Below, one piece after another: positions 1 to 8,150 of a stretch of 27,985 bases of DNA (positions are counted from its first letter, which is position 1; each line of letters begins with the position of its first letter). Below the pieces are notes generated by a model that was not told the origin of the DNA, made no database searches, and worked only from the letters and a program-made list of their open reading frames with translations. Location: assembly GCA_030616165.1 (NCBI GenBank), contig JAUWXV010000023.1, positions 1 through 27,985 on the forward strand. Reading direction: 5' to 3'. Source of the stretch: a bacterium. GTDB lineage: Bacteria > SM23-31 > JAUVVT01. The position numbers were made by a program, and so were the translations under genes.

Positions 1-40
1 CTGTGTTCTGTCCTTACATTAAATACATTTTTTCATGCAT

Positions 41-66
41 TGTAGGGGCTTGATTTATCAAGTCCG
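41..66. repeat. Family D hairpin repeat
   Basis: GTAGGGG is followed by an inverted repeat, CTTGAT-tt-ATCAAG, closing on TCC. It has the same layout as the copies at 8584-8608 and 19041-19063: a GTAGGG start and a self-complementary core. It lies upstream of ccmC and is not coding in my reading. Confidence 0.55.
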
Positions 67-75
67 TTCCATACA

Positions 76-98
76 GGGCGGGGTGTTCTTCACCTCGA
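76..98. repeat. Family B hairpin repeat
   Basis: The arms CGGGGTG (79-85) and CACCTCG (91-97) pair around the loop TTCTT. Loop and stem base match the other GGTG-ttctt-CACC copies at 5886, 16536, 16815 and 17188. It sits in the apparent 5' extension of the ccmC frame, which is one reason for rejecting that extension. Confidence 0.6.
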
Positions 99-130
99 CA
101 CTTTCAAAAATTATAAGGAGGTCTTATTTA

Positions 131-847
131 GTGCACAAAGAAGAAAGTAATATTCTAAAGAAGAGAAATTTAATTTTTTACATATTTTCGATATTAACTT
201 TTTTAAGTATGCTTACAGCGATTTTTTTCGTTTTTATTTATGTTCCCACAGAAAGGACTATGGGGGTGGTGCAGAGAATATTTTATTTCCATGTTCCTTC
301 TGGATGGATTGCATTTCTTGCTTTTTTTATTGTTTTTATTTCCGGAATAATTTATCTGATAAAAAAAGATAAATATTGGGATATAGTAAGTTCATCTTCT
401 GCTGAAATCGGAATAATTTTTTGCACCCTTGTCCTTATTACAGGTCCAATCTGGGCTAAAAAGGCATGGGGAATTGCGTGGACGTGGGATGCCAAATTGA
501 CAACCTCCGCTGTTTTGTGGTTGATTTATATCTCCTATATCATGCTCAGAAAATATGTTTATGACGAATCTAAGAGGGCTAATCTTTCTGCTGTTGTTGG
601 GATTATCGGTTTTATTGATGTTCCCCTTGTTTATATGTCAACGAGGTGGTGGAGAACACAGCATCCAGGACCGGTCGTCGGGGGCGGTGAAAATTCTGGA
701 CTTGAACCCCCGATGCTGCTGACCTTTATTATTTGTTTGATTGCTTTTACTTTGCTTTTTTTCTTCATCCTTTATTTAAAAATTGCATTTGAAAAGGCTA
801 AAGATGAGATAGACTATCTATACAAACTCATCGAACCAGAAAGATAA
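131..847 (+). CDS. ccmC: Heme exporter / cytochrome c maturation protein CcmC
   Basis: Integral membrane protein of about 238 residues in the CcmC/CcsA heme-handling family. It presents heme for transfer to CcmE and then to apocytochrome c at the outer face of the inner membrane. The sequence shows about six hydrophobic segments and the tryptophan-rich signature WGIAWTWDAKLT. A His lies in FYFHVPSGW and another in the RTQHPGPVV stretch; these are candidate heme ligands. The frame stays open back to 35, but I chose GTG at 131. It has a clear GGAGG at 117-121, gives the usual family length, and the upstream part is made of family D and B repeats. ccmD follows. The expected upstream ccmA/ccmB genes are outside the window. 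Confidence 0.88.
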   Translation: MHKEESNILKKRNLIFYIFSILTFLSMLTAIFFVFIYVPTERTMGVVQRIFYFHVPSGWIAFLAFFIVFISGIIYLIKKDKYWDIVSSSSAEIGIIFCTLVLITGPIWAKKAWGIAWTWDAKLTTSAVLWLIYISYIMLRKYVYDESKRANLSAVVGIIGFIDVPLVYMSTRWWRTQHPGPVVGGGENSGLEPPMLLTFIICLIAFTLLFFFILYLKIAFEKAKDEIDYLYKLIEPER

Positions 848-880
848 CAATAAAAAATTTTATCAAAAAGAAAATTACTG

Positions 881-942
881 TCTTCTATTAATGGTAGGTC
901 AGACATTCTTGCCTGTCCTGTGGGCTTGCCTTGGGGTCTGAC
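881..942. repeat. Family A hairpin repeat, long variant
   Basis: GGTCAGAC (897-904) pairs with GTCTGAC (936-942) around an insert rich in TGTCCTGTGGGCTTGCC. The 5' edge (cttctattaatggtagg) is identical to the copies at glcE/glcF. The same long insert recurs at 19214-19262. It separates ccmC from ccmD. Confidence 0.75.
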
Positions 943-964
943 AATAATTCTGGAGGAAAACATT

Positions 965-1120
965 ATGAGTTACCTGTTTGCTGCGTATTCAATTATATGG
1001 GTTGTATTATTTTTATACATTTTCAGTATTTTTAAAAGGCAAAAAAAATTGTCTGATGAAATAAGAAATTTAAAACAAATGATTAAAGAAAAAAAGGTTT
1101 CTGACCTGAATAGTTCATAA
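965..1120 (+). CDS. ccmD: CcmD-like small membrane protein
   Basis: A 51-residue protein with one N-terminal membrane helix (YLFAAYSIIWVVLFLYIFSI), then a basic stretch (KRQKK) and a charged, probably cytoplasmic tail. This is the layout of CcmD, which helps release holo-CcmE from the CcmABC heme transporter. Position right after ccmC supports the call, since similarity alone is weak at this size. The frame opens at 920, but those residues come from the family A repeat. ATG 965 has GGAGG about seven bases upstream. Confidence 0.72.
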   Translation: MSYLFAAYSIIWVVLFLYIFSIFKRQKKLSDEIRNLKQMIKEKKVSDLNSS

Positions 1121-1270
1121 AATTCTTTATTTTAGCAAACAAATTATTAATCATGAAACGAGTTCATAATTGTAGCAAAATTGTTTTTAAAACAGATTTT
1201 CATTATATTCCTGTTGTCATTCTGAAGCACCCACACAACCAGTTATTCTTTAACGCAGTCACCACCTGTC

Positions 1271-1314
1271 ATTCCGAATCCTGTGCTGAACTTGATTCAG
1301 TATTGTTTCGGAAT
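1271..1314. repeat. Two-stem intergenic palindrome
   Basis: ATTCCGAA (1271-1278) pairs with TTCGGAAT (1307-1314). Inside, TGCTGAA pairs with TTCAGTA with one G-T pair. It sits between ccmD and glcD. The 60-residue reading frame over it (1153-1335) looks spurious. Confidence 0.6.
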
Positions 1315-1361
1315 CTGTCAATAAGTTTGAAATAGAATAGTATATAGGAGTTTAAATATAT

Positions 1362-2738
1362 ATGTTGAATAATAAAATTATTAAAAAATTAGAATCTGTG
1401 GTCGGCAGAGAGTATGTTATTACAGATGATAATGAATTGATAGTTTACGAATGCGATGGATTTACAAAGGAAAAGCACAAACCTGAGGCGGTAGTATTTC
1501 CCGCTGATACTGAAGAGGTATCAGAGGCTGTAAAAATTTTATATAATGAAAAGATTCCATTTACTGCAAGGGGGGCTGGGACTGGTTTAAGCGGGGGATG
1601 TTTGGCTGTATATGGAGGTGTCATTATTTGTTTAACACGGATGAATAAAATCATTGATATTGATTTTTGGAATAGGACTGCTGTTGTAGAGCCCGGAGTC
1701 ATAAATTTACTAATCTCAGAAAAAATATCAAAAAATGGATACCTTTTTGCCCCGGATCCTTCAAGTCAGCAGGTTTCCACCATTGGTGGTAATGTTGCAG
1801 CAAATGCTGGTGGACCTCATACCTTAAAATATGGTTCTACCATAAATCATATACTTGGTGTCGAGGTAGTTTTGCCCGACGGCACTATTGAGCAGTTCGG
1901 TGGCAAAATAGAAGATACTAACGGATTTGATATAACGGGGCTGATGATTGGTTCCGAGGGAACTCTGGGGATTATTACCAAAATAATTATCAAAATTATC
2001 CATCTGCCAGAAGGATATGAAACATTTCTCGCTGTTTTTGAAACTATGGATGATGCCACAAGTACCTGTTCAGAAATAATTTCCTCTGGCATTATACCTA
2101 CTGCAATGGAAATCATTGATGATGTAATGATAAATGCCCTTGAAAAAGCATTTAAATTTGAATTCCCAAAAAATGCAAAAGCGGTGGTGGTCATTGAAAT
2201 AGATGGCATAAAAAAGGGAATGGCGAGAATAGGGGAAAAAATTACTAATATATGCACTGCCAACAATGCTCGTGAAGTAAAGACAGCAAAGAATGATGAG
2301 GAAAGAGACCTTTTGTGGCTTGTAAGAAAGAATGCATTTGGTGCTATTGGAAGAATTGCTACAAATTATTTTACTAATGATGCAACTGTTCCAAGAACCA
2401 AACTCCCGGAAATGTTAAAATTTATTAATGAAATTGGCATAAAATATTCTTTAACAATTGCTAACACTTTTCATGCAGGTGACGGCAATCTTCATCCCGC
2501 GGTAATGTATGATGAAACGGATACTGACCAGGTTGAACGAGCGTTTCGTGCCAGTGAAGAAATTATGAAAAAATGTGTCGAATCTGGAGGAACTATCTCT
2601 GGAGAACACGGAATTGGCTTTTATAAAAAGGGATTTATGCATTGGATATTTTCAGAGGAAGACCTGAAATTTATGAAAAATATTAAAAAAATTTTCGACC
2701 CGGATCGATTATGCAATCCCGGAAAAATAATCGAGTAA
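1362..2738 (+). CDS. glcD: FAD-linked oxidase, glycolate oxidase / D-lactate dehydrogenase subunit GlcD
   Basis: A 458-residue flavoprotein that oxidises a 2-hydroxy acid (glycolate or D-lactate) and passes electrons through the Fe-S subunit encoded downstream. The N-terminal FAD_binding_4 domain shows TARGAGTGLSGG (about residues 68-79) and a glycine-rich IGGNVAANAGG stretch. The C-terminal FAD-oxidase domain carries HAGDGNLHP and SGGTISGEHGIG, the usual substrate/flavin-side motifs, and ends with a DPDRLCNPGKI signature. Length is normal for GlcD. ATG 1362 has AGGAG at 1346-1350. It heads a glcD-glcE-glcF set on the same strand. Substrate cannot be settled from sequence alone. Confidence 0.9.
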   Translation: MLNNKIIKKLESVVGREYVITDDNELIVYECDGFTKEKHKPEAVVFPADTEEVSEAVKILYNEKIPFTARGAGTGLSGGCLAVYGGVIICLTRMNKIIDIDFWNRTAVVEPGVINLLISEKISKNGYLFAPDPSSQQVSTIGGNVAANAGGPHTLKYGSTINHILGVEVVLPDGTIEQFGGKIEDTNGFDITGLMIGSEGTLGIITKIIIKIIHLPEGYETFLAVFETMDDATSTCSEIISSGIIPTAMEIIDDVMINALEKAFKFEFPKNAKAVVVIEIDGIKKGMARIGEKITNICTANNAREVKTAKNDEERDLLWLVRKNAFGAIGRIATNYFTNDATVPRTKLPEMLKFINEIGIKYSLTIANTFHAGDGNLHPAVMYDETDTDQVERAFRASEEIMKKCVESGGTISGEHGIGFYKKGFMHWIFSEEDLKFMKNIKKIFDPDRLCNPGKIIE

Positions 2739-2783
2739 AAAACTTTTTATTAAATCTTTCCTCTTACGAGAAGAAATTTAACC

Positions 2784-2869
2784 ATTTCTCATTCATCCCG
2801 AGGATTCGGGATGAATGAGAAATAAGTATAAAGTTTTCTTTGCTACTTTCATTTTCAAAAGAAAGTAGG
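2784..2869. repeat. Family E composite palindrome, copy 1
   Basis: A perfect 18-bp arm palindrome (2784-2801 with 2806-2823, core CATCCCGA/TCGGGATG) is followed by AAGTTTTCTTTG. A second hairpin CTACTTTC (2843-2850) / GAAAGTAG (2861-2868) comes next. The two-module order recurs at 5800, 6212, 17947 and 19150. It fills the glcD-glcE gap. Confidence 0.85.
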
Positions 2870-2894
2870 GATTTTAAAAAAATAAAAATTAATT

Positions 2895-4220
2895 ATGAAA
2901 AAAGAATTAATAGATATTGTTGGTGAGAGTAATCTAATTGATGATGAAAGGCTTGATGATTATTTAGTTGATGGAAAAAATTCTAAATTTAGGGTCATTC
3001 CTGAGAACATCGGGCAGATTTCTGAAATAATGAAACTGGCATTCAGAGAAAATCTTAAAGTAGTTCCATACGGCAGTGGGACAAAAATAAATATCGGCAA
3101 TATACCATCAAGAGTTGATCTGTTGTTGTCTCTTTCAAAATTAAACAAAATCCTTGAATTTAACCCTGATGATTTAACGGTTTCCGTTGAAACTGGAATT
3201 AAGGTTTCTGATTTTAATCGATTCTTATCCGAAAAGGGGTTGTTCCTTCCGGTCGATCCACCGTTTGCTGATAAATGCACTATCGGTGGAATAACCGCTG
3301 TTGATTCAAATGGACCTATGAGATTAAAATTCGGCAAGATAAAAGATATGGTTACTGCAATGAAGATTATCCTTTCGGATGGTTCTATTGTTAAAACCGG
3401 TGCAAGAGTGGTCAAGAATGCTTCGGGTTATAATATAAGCAGGCTTTACATTGGTTCTATGGGTACAATAGGTATTATTGCTGAAATAAGTTTAAAATTG
3501 CATCCTTTCCCGGAATCAGAAAAAAATGCGCTGTTGTTTTTCAACGATATTTCAGACTTTATAAACTTCTGTGAATCGGTTAGAGATTCTTTTCTAATAC
3601 CTTCATATTTGGAATATCTTTCCCCTTCTTTTGTCAGGTTTCTTCCGAAGGGAATTGTTGAAAATTTTGTGAAAAACTATCATTTATCTCTTATTGGTTT
3701 TGATGGCTTTTCTGAAACAGTCGATTGGCAGTTGGAACAGATAAAAGTTCTCAGCAAAAAAAATAATTGTCAGAAAACTTTTATCCCTTTTGATGCAGGG
3801 AATTCTTTGTTGAGTCATATTAGAAATTTTTATTTACTTTTTGCAGATTCTTTGATTTTTAAAGTAAGTGTTGTTATCCCGGAATTTAAGAATGTATTGC
3901 ATAAAATAAAAAGTTTACCTTTTGAAAATAAATTTCAGGAGGCTGTTTTATCGCATTTTGGAAGTGGAATAATTTATGTAATTTATCCTTTAGACAATAT
4001 AAATGACGATAACAAAGTCATTGAACTTATTAATATGGTAGAGGATATCGCAATTGATTCAGGGGGAAATTTTATGATAGAAGACATTCCTTTGAAATTT
4101 AAGGAAAAGGTTTCGGTTTGGGGGCGTAAAAATAAAAACTCTAAAATAATGAAAAGGATTAAAGAACAATTTGATCCAAATAATATCCTTAATCCAGGTC
4201 GTTTTGTTGGAGGAATCTAA
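2895..4220 (+). CDS. glcE: FAD-binding oxidoreductase, GlcE-type subunit
   Basis: A 441-residue second flavoprotein of the hydroxy-acid oxidase. The N-terminal FAD_binding_4 domain includes VVPYGSGTKINIG (about residues 58-70), DLTVSVETGIKVSDFN and CTIGGITAVDSNGPMRLKFG. The GARVVKNASGYN segment is also typical of GlcE. The C-terminus FDPNNILNPGRFVGG is characteristic of GlcE. It lacks the HAGDGNLHP motif seen in the upstream GlcD, so it is not a second GlcD. At 441 residues it is longer than the roughly 350-residue enterobacterial GlcE. ATG 2895 has no clear ribosome binding site. A family E palindrome lies upstream, and a duplicated family A repeat begins at its stop codon. Confidence 0.83.
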   Translation: MKKELIDIVGESNLIDDERLDDYLVDGKNSKFRVIPENIGQISEIMKLAFRENLKVVPYGSGTKINIGNIPSRVDLLLSLSKLNKILEFNPDDLTVSVETGIKVSDFNRFLSEKGLFLPVDPPFADKCTIGGITAVDSNGPMRLKFGKIKDMVTAMKIILSDGSIVKTGARVVKNASGYNISRLYIGSMGTIGIIAEISLKLHPFPESEKNALLFFNDISDFINFCESVRDSFLIPSYLEYLSPSFVRFLPKGIVENFVKNYHLSLIGFDGFSETVDWQLEQIKVLSKKNNCQKTFIPFDAGNSLLSHIRNFYLLFADSLIFKVSVVIPEFKNVLHKIKSLPFENKFQEAVLSHFGSGIIYVIYPLDNINDDNKVIELINMVEDIAIDSGGNFMIEDIPLKFKEKVSVWGRKNKNSKIMKRIKEQFDPNNILNPGRFVGGI

Positions 4221-4280
4221 ATTGAATCCCGCTTTCTATTAATGGTAGGTCAGACATTCTTGTCTGACCAGGTCGAAGTT
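4217..4280. repeat. Direct repeat copy 1 with family A hairpin
   Basis: A 64-bp unit starting at the glcE stop codon and containing GGTCAGACA-ttct-TGTCTGACC (4248-4269). It matches 4397-4460 at 61 of 64 positions, exactly 180 bp away. Confidence 0.9.
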
Positions 4281-4282
4281 GC

Positions 4283-4353
4283 TGTGTGTTGGTCTTGTGA
4301 CCAACACACATTTTCTCTGTTGGTGACAACACCAACCCGAAGGGCACGCAGAG
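4283..4353. repeat. Twin GTTGGT hairpins between the direct repeats
   Basis: The first hairpin pairs TGTGTGTTGGTC with GACCAACACACA around a TTGT-type loop (about 4284-4310). The second pairs GTTGGTG with CACCAAC around ACAA (about 4319-4336), followed by CCGAAGGGC. Both lie inside the 180-bp duplicated unit and nowhere else in the window. Confidence 0.75.
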
Positions 4354-4396
4354 AGCTATATTATATTTTATACGTTATATTACTGTTGACGTAACA

Positions 4397-4460
4397 CTAA
4401 ATTGAATCCCGTCTTCTATTAATGGTAGGTCAGACATTCTTGTCTGACCAGGTCAAAGTT
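4397..4460. repeat. Direct repeat copy 2 with family A hairpin
   Basis: Second copy of the 64-bp unit, with the hairpin at 4428-4449. It runs to just upstream of the glcF coding region and supplies an in-frame ATG at 4422 that would add repeat-derived residues to GlcF. Confidence 0.9.
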
Positions 4461-4481
4461 TTATCAGAAAACCAAAAAATA

Positions 4482-5756
4482 ATGAATAAAGGTGAAATAA
4501 ATTACGATTTAATCCTTGGTTGCATTCATTGCGGGCTCTGTTTGAATAATTGTCCGACATATATAGAACTTGGCTTGGAGATGGACTCCCCTCGCGGCAG
4601 GATTTATCTTATGAGGGCGTTATCTGAAAATAGGATAAATCCCAGTGAAAGTCTGTTCCGACATATAGACCTTTGTCTGGAATGCCGTGCATGTGAAACT
4701 GCATGTCCATCCGGAGTTAAATATGCTCGCCTTATAGAAGAAACACGAGAAATACTCGAACCTCAAAAAAAATACGGTTCGTTTAAAAAATTTTTAAAAA
4801 GTCTCGTTTATGAAAAAATTATACCATCTCAAAAAAGGCTTTTGGCTCTATTCTGGTTTTTATGGTTTTATAAAAAATTCGGAATTCAATGGATAGTCAG
4901 AAAATTAAAAATTCTGAAACTCATCTCAAAAAGATTATACGAAGCGGAGATACTCTTACCTGACATACCAAGACCCTCAAAAAGAAAATTAATCAGAGAA
5001 TTAATGAAACCAACGAGAAAAAGGCGGTATAGAGTTGGATTTTTTAAAGGTTGTATCATGGAGTTTATGTTTATCGATATTAATATTGCAACAGTGAATG
5101 TTCTTCTCAAGAATGGCTGTGAGGTAATAACACCAGAAAATCAGGTCTGCTGTGGGGCTCTTCATATCCACGGAGCAAAAACGAATATCGCAAAAGAACT
5201 TGCAAAAAAAAATATAGAAACATTTGAAAAATTAAATCTTGATGCGATTGTTGCCAATACAGCAGGATGCAGTGTCGTTTTAAAGGAATACCCTGAACTT
5301 CTCAAAGATGAAATCGATTATTACGTCAGAGCGGAAATTTTCAGCAGTAAGGTCAAAGATATAAGCGAATTTCTTTATGAAATTCAGATTAATGATAAAT
5401 TTAGTGAAGTAAGTATGAGAGTTGCCTACCACGATTCCTGCCATCTTGCTCATGGTCAGGGAATAATAAAAGAACCAAGAGAATTACTCAAGATGATTCC
5501 GGGTCTGGAACTGATTGAAATTTCTGAGTCCGATCTCTGCTGTGGTAGCGCTGGTATTTATAACATTATACATCCGGAAATGGCTAAGCGACTCCTTAAA
5601 AGAAAAATGGATAATATACATTCGACCGGTGCTGAAGCGGTCGTCTGCGGCAATACAGGATGCATAATCCAACTTCTCAAAGGTGCACAAAATAATCTAA
5701 AAGTCTTCCACACCGTAGAACTAATCGATATGGCTTATAAAAATAATAAGATATGA
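4482..5756 (+). CDS. glcF: (Fe-S)-binding protein, glycolate oxidase subunit GlcF
   Basis: Iron-sulfur subunit of the GlcDEF-type enzyme, about 424 residues. It takes electrons from the flavin subunits towards the membrane. Two ferredoxin-like [4Fe-4S] motifs lie near the N-terminus (CIHCGLCLNNCP and CLECRACETACP). Two CCG (cysteine-rich) domains follow: CCGALHIHGAK, then HDSCHLAHGQG with DLCCGSAGIYN. This is the normal GlcF order. The frame opens at 4422, but its first 20 codons are family A repeat. I prefer ATG 4482, which starts MNKGEINYDLILGCIHCG, although no strong ribosome binding site marks it. The true start is therefore uncertain. Confidence 0.87.
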   Translation: MNKGEINYDLILGCIHCGLCLNNCPTYIELGLEMDSPRGRIYLMRALSENRINPSESLFRHIDLCLECRACETACPSGVKYARLIEETREILEPQKKYGSFKKFLKSLVYEKIIPSQKRLLALFWFLWFYKKFGIQWIVRKLKILKLISKRLYEAEILLPDIPRPSKRKLIRELMKPTRKRRYRVGFFKGCIMEFMFIDINIATVNVLLKNGCEVITPENQVCCGALHIHGAKTNIAKELAKKNIETFEKLNLDAIVANTAGCSVVLKEYPELLKDEIDYYVRAEIFSSKVKDISEFLYEIQINDKFSEVSMRVAYHDSCHLAHGQGIIKEPRELLKMIPGLELIEISESDLCCGSAGIYNIIHPEMAKRLLKRKMDNIHSTGAEAVVCGNTGCIIQLLKGAQNNLKVFHTVELIDMAYKNNKI

Positions 5757-5799
5757 TATATTATATTAATATTTCATAAAATTTGATTAAATAATCACA

Positions 5800-5879
5800 A
5801 TTCCTCATCCCCCGAGTACTCGGGGGATGAGGAATAATATAAAAGTTTTTTTGCCTACTTTTTTTACAAAAAAAGTAGG
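5800..5879. repeat. Family E composite palindrome, copy 2
   Basis: 5800-5835 is a perfect 36-bp palindrome centred on GAGTACTC with CCCCC/GGGGG arms. After AAAAGTTTTTTTG comes a second perfect hairpin: CCTACTTTTTTT (5854-5865), loop AC, AAAAAAAGTAGG (5868-5879). It lies downstream of glcF and could act as a transcription end, though it is clearly part of the dispersed family. Confidence 0.9.
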
Positions 5880-5885
5880 TTTCCG

Positions 5886-5913
5886 CTGACGAAGGTGTTT
5901 CTCACCTTCGCCC
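5886..5913. repeat. Family B hairpin repeat
   Basis: CGAAGGTG-tttct-CACCTTCG, immediately after a family E copy. Stem and loop size match the other family B copies. Confidence 0.75.
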
Positions 5914-5995
5914 TTATTAATAATAGGTTTATCCAAACTAAAAATAGAAAAATTTAAGAGAATCAAAAAAATCTTTCCCCGGAACAATTTTTTCC

Positions 5996-6024
5996 TTGAC
6001 ATTTTAAAAATAAATTCGTATATT
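5996..6024 (+). promoter_or_regulatory. Strong sigma70-type promoter with no gene assigned
   Basis: A perfect -35 TTGACA (5996-6001), a 17-bp spacer and -10 TATATT (6019-6024). No convincing protein gene follows before galT at 7052. The predicted transcript would begin near 6031 and run into a family A hairpin inside a larger stem (CTTATCA 6122-6128 / TGATAAG 6170-6176). Confidence 0.6.
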
Positions 6025-6145
6025 CACTAACAGTCTGTACGTTTTTTGCAGTTATGTTAACACCATTCTGCCAACGCAAGCGGAATGTGACGGGGATAGC
6101 GTGTAAGACATGTACTCTCGTCTTATCAATGTGTCCAATTAGTAG

Positions 6146-6165
6146 GACAGACATTCTTGTCTGTC
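6146..6165. repeat. Family A hairpin repeat
   Basis: GACAGACA (6146-6153)-ttct-TGTCTGTC (6158-6165). An outer stem CTTATCA/TGATAAG (6122-6128, 6170-6176) encloses it. Confidence 0.85.
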
Positions 6166-6211
6166 TTTATGATAAGGTGAAGCTTGGTTTTACTATAAAG
6201 CAAAAAAATAA

Positions 6212-6320
6212 AAATTCCTCACCCCCGGGTACTTGGGGGTGAGGAATTTGTTAAAATTTTCTTCCGCCATGGGTGGATCCGCCTTTGGCGGATGCCCACT
6301 TTCTTTTCAAAGAAAGTGGG
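6212..6320. repeat. Family E composite palindrome, copy 3
   Basis: AAATTCCTCACCCCC (6212-6226) pairs with its exact complement at 6235-6249. A central ATCCGCC-ttt-GGCGGAT hairpin (6277-6293) is an extra module. The last hairpin is CCCACTTTCTTT (6295-6306), loop TC, AAAGAAAGTGGG (6309-6320), a perfect 12-bp stem. The middle module recurs in degenerate form at 25376-25404. Confidence 0.88.
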
Positions 6321-6756
6321 GCGGTCGGGTCTGCCGGGATTTTTTGCTTTGTATAACTCCCGGTCTGAGAATGCAAGCATCTTTCATGAAGGCTCTGTCA
6401 AATGTTCGTAGCAACGACAGAGTGAAGTATTAACATAAAATCCAAAAGGCAATCCAGGCGTCCGGTAGACCCGTAAGACCGCATAAATAAAAAAGATATA
6501 AAAGAAAGGGGGTAAAAAAAACATAAATTTATTACTATTTTTTGCTTGCATCTGAATGGATTAAATAAGATCTGATATAATAAAATGTTCTTTTAAATAC
6601 TAACTCTGTTATATTTTACTCTATTAACTCTATTTATACTATTGGGAAAATTATATCCAATCTCTTTCTAATTCTTTTCCATTTGTAATATATGTATATC
6701 TACTCCTCATATTAACATAACTAATTGTTAATCAAGTAATTAACCTATCATAATTT

Positions 6757-6784
6757 TTGACTTTCTCAGGTATTGGGGTAAAAT
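6757..6784 (+). promoter_or_regulatory. Candidate promoter upstream of galT
   Basis: TTGACT (6757-6762), 16-bp spacer, TAAAAT (6779-6784). It would give galT a leader of about 260 bases containing the CCACCA/TGGTGG inverted repeat. In this AT-rich stretch the -10 is weak evidence. Confidence 0.4.
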
Positions 6785-7051
6785 AAAAATGTTTTTCTCC
6801 ACCACAGACAGACTGAAACGAAATATGGTGGAACTGCAACATTTACAACAAAAAAGTCGCAAATCTTAAATTTCTATACAATTTTAATATATTATCAATT
6901 TATAAGTTATTAAAAAAATTATATATATTTTATATTTTTTAATAAGATATTTCAGACAAATAAAATTTTTATTGATTAATTCTTTGTTTATTTATACTTT
7001 TATAGTCAAAATAAATGATTTATATTTTACATAATTTAAGAAAGATAAAAA

Positions 7052-8077
7052 ATGTCAATATTAAGAAAAGACCCGATTACCGGGAGGTGGGTGATATTAA
7101 TAGAGGAAAGGCGTCGAAGTCGTCGTCATTTTCCTCATCAATATCGGGAGCATCATGAAGAAAAAGAATGCCCATTTTGTGAAGGGAAAGAGCATCTTAC
7201 ACCACCGGAGATACTTGCTTTCAGAGATAAGAACACAAAGCCAAACACTCCAGGATGGAGATTAAGGGTTGTGCCTGATAAGTCTCCAATACTAAGGGTG
7301 GAAAGTGAACTTGATAGTCAGGGGAGTGGGATGTATGATACTATGAATGGACTTGGAGCTCATGAAATTGTTATCGAAAACAATATTCATAATGCGGCTT
7401 TTGATACTATGTCGGTTAAGATGATAAAAGACATATTCTTGGCATATCAGCAGAGGATTACAGACCTTGCTAAAGATATAAGGCTGAAATATATGCTTAT
7501 TATCAAAAATTTTGGGGCAGGAGCAGGAGCAGTTATGCCGTTTCACCATCCGCACTCTCATCTGGTTGCTTATCCGTTTATACCACATGTTCCGAAAGCT
7601 GAATGTGATGGTGCTAAAATTTACTGGAAATATCACAACAGATGTATCTATTGTGATATGGTTGCACAGGAATTGAATAATCCCAATGAAAGGATTATCT
7701 ATTCCAATGAAGATTTTGTTATGCTTGCACCTTTTGCATCGAGATTCCCTTATGAAATGTGGATTATTCCGCTTAAGCACAGCCATATCTTTTCAGCTGA
7801 TGATACGCTGTTTGAATCTCTTGCGTTAACCTTTAAAGAATTCATTATCCGAATGAATGCTGTTCTTTCTATTCCACCATATAATCTTGTGATTCATTCA
7901 GCCCCTTTAAGTGATGAATTTGCAGAATTCTATCACTGGCATATAGAGATAAGACCAAGGATAAATCTGGCGGCGGGGTTCGAATGGGGTTCAGGAACTT
8001 ATATAAATGCGATATTTCCTGAAACCGCTGCTAAAGAACTGAGGGAAGTTGAAATAAAGAGTGACGATATTTATTAA
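7052..8077 (+). CDS. galT: Galactose-1-phosphate uridylyltransferase-like protein (GalT, HIT superfamily)
   Basis: A 341-residue nucleotidyltransferase of the GalT branch. GalT moves UMP between UDP-glucose and galactose 1-phosphate through a uridylylated histidine. Visible features: the N-terminal RKDPITGRWVII signature; Cys pairs C40/C43 (CPFC) and C198/C201 (CIYC), likely zinc ligands in two half-domains; the active-site stretch H166-P-H168-S-H170; and the C-terminal YHWHIEIRPR with GFEWGSGTYIN. Classical GalT has HPHGQ or HPHSQ, with Gln at the last position. Here that residue is His, as in HIT hydrolases, so an ADP-sugar phosphorylase-like or other nucleotidyl transfer activity is possible. 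It stands alone between repeat-rich gaps with no galactose genes nearby. ATG 7052 has only a weak AAGAAAG upstream. Confidence 0.8.
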   Translation: MSILRKDPITGRWVILIEERRRSRRHFPHQYREHHEEKECPFCEGKEHLTPPEILAFRDKNTKPNTPGWRLRVVPDKSPILRVESELDSQGSGMYDTMNGLGAHEIVIENNIHNAAFDTMSVKMIKDIFLAYQQRITDLAKDIRLKYMLIIKNFGAGAGAVMPFHHPHSHLVAYPFIPHVPKAECDGAKIYWKYHNRCIYCDMVAQELNNPNERIIYSNEDFVMLAPFASRFPYEMWIIPLKHSHIFSADDTLFESLALTFKEFIIRMNAVLSIPPYNLVIHSAPLSDEFAEFYHWHIEIRPRINLAAGFEWGSGTYINAIFPETAAKELREVEIKSDDIY

Positions 8078-8150
8078 ATCCGAACATTGCGATACAAGAA
8101 TAATAATTTCCAAAAAAACCCGTATTTTTAATAAAATTTAAAAAATAAAA

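Larger units (their letters stand above)
6025..7051. other. Long gene-free stretch between the orphan promoter and galT
   Basis: About 1 kb with no supported protein gene. 6060-6180 holds a possible structured transcript and a family A hairpin. 6212-6320 is a family E copy. 6391-6421 holds a CTCTGTC/GACAGAG stem-loop. 6430-6520 is mixed sequence I could not match to a known RNA. 6530-7050 is very AT-rich, with a candidate galT promoter at 6757 and a CCACCA/TGGTGG inverted repeat near 6800-6832. The two reading frames (6054-6242, 6233-6433) lie over repeats and look spurious. Confidence 0.6.

Noticed and set aside
1153-1335. 60-residue frame between ccmD and glcD
   Set aside because: No ribosome binding site; it runs across a two-stem palindrome and reads like translated repeat.
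6054-6433. Two overlapping frames of 62 and 66 residues
   Set aside because: Both are built from family A and E repeats, with no domain or start signal.
6425-6530. Possible riboswitch near ccggtagacccgtaagaccgc
   Set aside because: Could not match it to any known class; no consistent fold found by eye.
6790-6860. CRISPR-like sequence (tggtggaactgcaac with CCACCA/TGGTGG)
   Set aside because: Only one copy and no spacers or cas genes, so there is no support for an array.
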